Below, piece after piece: positions 60,191-64,000 of a DNA stretch of 64,000 nucleotides (its first letter is position 1; each line of letters opens with the position of its first letter). The stretch comes from Pyrrhosoma nymphula (lineage: Eukaryota > Arthropoda > Insecta > Odonata > Coenagrionidae): the NCBI GenBank assembly GCA_963573305.1, contig OY754331.1, positions 9,706,868 to 9,770,867 of the forward strand, written 5' to 3'. A program made the translations under genes and the position numbers. Under the pieces are notes generated by a model. It was not told where the DNA came from, did not search any database, and saw nothing but the letters and a program-made list of their open reading frames with translations.

Positions 60191-61211
60191 TATGAAGTAT
60201 ATAGTTTTAAAGTTCAATTAAATGTGTTTTGCTCTTGGGCCTAATAAGAGGAACTCATCACTGGCGAGAAACTTCATTGTAATTCGTTCTTTGTATAAAC
60301 TGCAAGCTTTTCAGTTCAAGATACTGATTTGTCCTCCAACATTAACGAAATATATGAGTTACATCATTGCAGAACAAGAAGAAAAGTACTAGACAAAGAG
60401 TACTGTAGGCAGTAAATAAACTTTTTAAATTTTTGATTAGTTTTTCATCTGCTGTTATACCTGGAGACATTATTATTTCACACAGGAGATTACAAATCAC
60501 TCCACCTAATGATTATAACATCATAAATGCACCTTAGAATCAGGCCCATGCTTTTCCGGGAATGTTGCAGGCATTTCCCTTGAGCCGAAATATCGGAGAC
60601 CCCTGATCTCTCCCGATCGACGAGGATCCCGGCGGTCACAGCCAAGCGGATTGAGTGGAGGAGGATTTCGGGTGAGCGAGGGTGAAAGGGAATGGAGGGG
60701 TGGGAGAGTATTAGGGCGTGGCCTCCTATTCCCTCCCCCCGAATGCCTAACATATCTGATCACCCCCTTCCGGGACGGCGGAGTCAATCGAGGGCGAAGG
60801 ACGAAGCGACCGAGGGCGAGAAGGGGCAGCGAGGAGAAGACGGGATTTAGGAAAATTGAGCTTAACCCTAGGAGATGTAATTTGAAGCTAAAAATTTGGA
60901 AAATAGCAAATGAATACTACCACCAGTACATCAACATCCAGCAGTCCCAGCCTTATAAATAACTTGCTCGAAGGGCTTGATACCGTAGAACGATAATTAC
61001 AAGTTATGTGCATTTTGATAAAGCACACAAACGCATTGAAAACATTTAGAGGAATTATTTCAAATAGTTACACTCTATTCCTACGAGGGAAGCAAAATAA
61101 TAACTTGAACCCTTACACTTATGACGGCAGTGAAGGCTTTTTGGGCTTTCTTCCGCGTATTTACATTGCCGTAGCCAACATTTTCGATGGCAAAGCAACT
61201 ATCTCCTTCAC
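60191..61211. other. Stretch without supported genes
   Basis: Contains a GC-richer patch with CpG at about 60.58-60.84 kb, where overlapping Arg/Gly/Pro-rich frames lie on both strands. No domain. Confidence 0.4.
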
Positions 61212-61264
61212 GTCAGAAGTCACTTCTGACCTGAAGAAGATATACCTGCAATGCTATCAAAACT
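61212..61264 (+). repeat. Palindrome plus degenerate hammerhead-like hairpin
   Basis: GTCAGAAGT-C-ACTTCTGAC (61212-61230) is a perfect 19-bp palindrome. It is followed at once by CTGAAGA (61231-61237), a GATA/TATC stem with a 12-base loop, then AAAAC. This is the CUGANGA, stem II, (G)AAA order of a hammerhead core with the G of GAAA changed to A. It lies inside an open 118-codon plus frame (61006-61362) that I do not accept as a gene. Confidence 0.5.
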
Positions 61265-64000
61265 GTTGTCTACGACAGTGGAAAGACGCTGAAGAAAGCC
61301 CAAAATGCCTTCACCGCCGTCTCAATGACTCCGCGGAAGCCTTCGAGTCCGTACCCTTGTGAGTTTGGTCTTCGGCAATAAGTGATAAAATAAGTATTTA
61401 TACGTAAAATAAGCACAATGCGTTAATGTAACCACCCTTAGTTTAAAATTCCCCGCGAAACTATGTTCTAGTTTTTGCCAAATACATGCCATATTCCAAG
61501 AAGTGTGCCATGGTCACGAAATGTGGCATGGAGAAATAGGTTAGGGTATGGTTTCTCTAAAACCGGTCTCCTGTTGATTCCAATGATGCCATGAGGACGA
61601 GATCTCAATAGTCTATCCTTCATTCCGTTATTCATTAGTGCATGACCTTGGAGTTTTTTTTCCCATCTTGATAGTATGTATTGCTTTTGCGAAAGCTAAT
61701 GGCCCCAAATGACGACGAAATACAGCGATCAGAACAAACATTTCTTAATTCTTCCCATGCGAGTTTCTCATGAATACACTAACTCCTGGGTTGCGTGTCA
61801 TACGTATGTCTATTCTCTGTCACAGGCTTCTCAACGCCCTCACCTGTTTCTCTGCTGTGCGAGGAATTTCTTTATGAGATATTCGCTCCAAGGGTAACAT
61901 TCTCAAACTTTCCAAGAAACGATTCCTTGATCTCAACTTTGATGGCAATTGAGAGTCGTTGTTTCGTCTAAGGGATTATCGTTATGGCAGGGGCTATTTT
62001 CTATAGGATGAATTCCCTGATTCTTCCAGTTAAGAAAATTCTGTAGTTAACTCATAAAAAGTCTGAAACCTTTCCTAATGCCTGTAACTCTAGCCTAGAA
62101 TGTAAACGGTATAATAGAATAGAGAATATTTAGGTCTGATATTAATAATTTTGATATAAAAATAAACAAATAAGTACTACATAATAACAGCTTTTTTCTG
62201 GAAGAAATTTATTTAACCCTTTTTCACCTTTCATTTATAAACTACCCCTCAGAACTAGTAACCCTTGTAAGGTGACATTTACACCATTTCATATTAAATT
62301 CTTAATTTTCTTTACGAACTAAAATGAACCCTTTTCAAAAGTAAAAAGATACAATTGATTACTTTTTAGCTAAACACGAATAATAATGATGGTTGATCAT
62401 CAACACTATTTCCTCATTCACCCTTATATCTTTGTAGTTCTCATGAATTCAATTACTCCATATACATATATTCATTAGAGAGAATTTAAGTCACTCGTAT
62501 ATATTATGGGGTGATTTTAAAAGTTCCAGTAATTTTTGATTCATTCTTTATTAACGGCTTTATAATCGTTGATTTAATAGACAGTGAATGAGAAGAAGCT
62601 TTCAACTGTTTATTTGGTTCATTTTGTAGCCAGAACTCATCGTTCTAAGTTTCTTCTGGAATCAAAATATTTAAACCCATAATCCCATATTTCGATTTTT
62701 GTAAAAGCCCAATATCAATTTTATTTGTATTTTAATTATGTTTATTGATTCTATACTAAGACTAAGAATAAAATATTTCGGATCTTTGTGACGTCATGCT
62801 ACTGATTAAAAATTCAAGAGATTTTCTCTAAATGAAAAGGCATTTTTCCAGATGCGTTGATGGCTCTGACTAAACACCACCATCAATGCCGATTGTGAGT
62901 GCTCCATTGAACGCTAACATAAATTTTCGCGGCTCCAAGGATACTCAATTTATTTCATCGCATCATCAAAGGATTATCTGAAAAAAATGAGGCATCCTTT
63001 GCCATCTCTATCTACAAATCTTAACTCATCGGCGTTCCTTTATAAAGCCCTTTTCCTTAGTAAATTTTCTTTCTCTGGTATTCCTTCCATATGATAACTT
63101 TTTCTTCGTTTTATAACTGAAGTTTCTTCTAAAATTTTTAATGGGATTGCCTTTTGTCAGACTTGCTTTGAAGTAAGTTTTTATTGTTCACTCCAATAGA
63201 TTTATTCAACCTTTCTGCAAAAGGTTGGTCTTATTTCTTTGCGTAATTTTTGGCGATGTCTTTTATAAATTTTATTTGAATCAAAATACCGATATGTATT
63301 GTCTTTCAACTTTCCTTTGAGCTGTATGAAACGTATTTCCGATTATATAATTTTTATATAATCTTTTTTCTATTATGTCATTACTTTTCTGCCTATTTCA
63401 GGTGGCTTATCTGATTTCTGGTTCTTTTTATGTCTTCTGGAATATTGGGTATGCTTGCTCAGGCCCGTCAGACGTTTGCTCTTACGTCATATCCTACTTC
63501 TTTTTCAGATCTTAAAATTGAATTTATAAATATGAAAACGAATATAAACTGGATCGTATAAACAAATCACGAGAGAGAAAAACCCCAAGGAATGAAAAAC
63601 GATGACAAATTGGGATTTCAGCTTTCATGAATTTCAATGACAAGGAAAGAATAAATAAAAAACCCAGACGGCTTCTTTCGAAGCAAAGTTCTATTTAAGA
63701 AGACCATTTCGTATTCCTTCTAATAATTTCGAGGAAAAACGTATGTGATTATTTTGATAAAACAATTATTCGATTCGTTAGTGATGGTGTTTGACGATAT
63801 GGAGGACTTTGGACCCATCCTAAGTAAAGTTGAATTTCAAACGGTTCATATTGACCCCTTTTCAATCCCAAAATAGGAATTTCAACGTGTAAATAAATTT
63901 AAAAAGTAGTTTTCCTACTAATAATGCGGGTATTGAGGCTTGATGAACACAAAAAAGTGGATAGGGATCAATTTGAAAAATTAATAAATATACTTTGAAC
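61265..64000. other. AT-rich end of window, nothing supported
   Basis: Only frames of about 60 codons. From 62.1 kb onward there is no frame of note and no repeat was recognised. Confidence 0.45.

Noticed and set aside
61006..61362. 118-codon plus-strand frame
   Set aside because: It runs through the palindrome and the hammerhead-like hairpin, so its openness is better explained by repeat sequence than by coding.
1..64000. CRISPR array, prokaryotic operon or phage region
   Set aside because: No regularly spaced repeats, no packed genes and no ribosome-binding-site pattern; the element types are all eukaryotic.

Overview
The window is eukaryotic, intron- or intergenic-type DNA. It is AT-rich, has no operon-like ORF packing and no ORF longer than about 207 codons, and carries many decayed transposable elements. 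The element set fits an arthropod, most likely an insect: a piggyBac element with TTAA ends, a mariner relative of the type common in arthropods, a Penelope-like element with a GIY-YIG domain, tRNA-derived SINEs, and pieces of a LINE with an AP-type endonuclease. I cannot name the species. I found no host protein-coding gene, rRNA or functional tRNA that I can defend.

Layout. 0-5 kb: a TA-flanked mariner-type MITE (511-1465), a tRNA-derived SINE with a strong tail hairpin (about 2987-3240), and the 3' end of a Penelope-like element ending in a (TA)n tract (3990-4631). 5-20 kb: mostly featureless AT-rich DNA, with a second SINE family (12351-12574, minus) and a pyrimidine-rich block near 14.2-14.6 kb. 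20-27 kb: a LINE endonuclease relic (minus), the first copy of an unclassified 1-kb repeat bracketed by 44-bp direct repeats, a near-perfect 152-bp palindrome with a hammerhead-like core (25120-25271), and an internally deleted mariner-family element (26466-27070).

28-33 kb is the most complex part. A module X (28178-28429) abuts a foldback element of about 1.9 kb with 446-bp arms (28428-30304). A Helitron-like end with a (TATG)n tract follows. An inverted copy of X (32256-32506) is joined directly to another copy of the second SINE. 33-49 kb holds two LINE C-terminal relics (37.8 and 42.5 kb), the second copy of the 1-kb repeat (38911-39947), and purine-rich low-complexity DNA with a G-quadruplex-type run at 48.17 kb.

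49.9-53.1 kb is a nearly complete but mutated piggyBac element: TTAA target duplications, matching terminal inverted repeats, subterminal palindromic repeats and a broken transposase on the minus strand. 53-64 kb holds a 382-bp MITE with a 6-bp target duplication, two more LINE C-terminal relics (minus), a 145-bp palindrome and another hammerhead-like hairpin.

The genes do not form a pathway. The non-autonomous parts (MITEs, foldback, SINEs) would have depended on transposase or reverse transcriptase supplied elsewhere. The coding relics seen here all carry stops or frameshifts, or are truncated.
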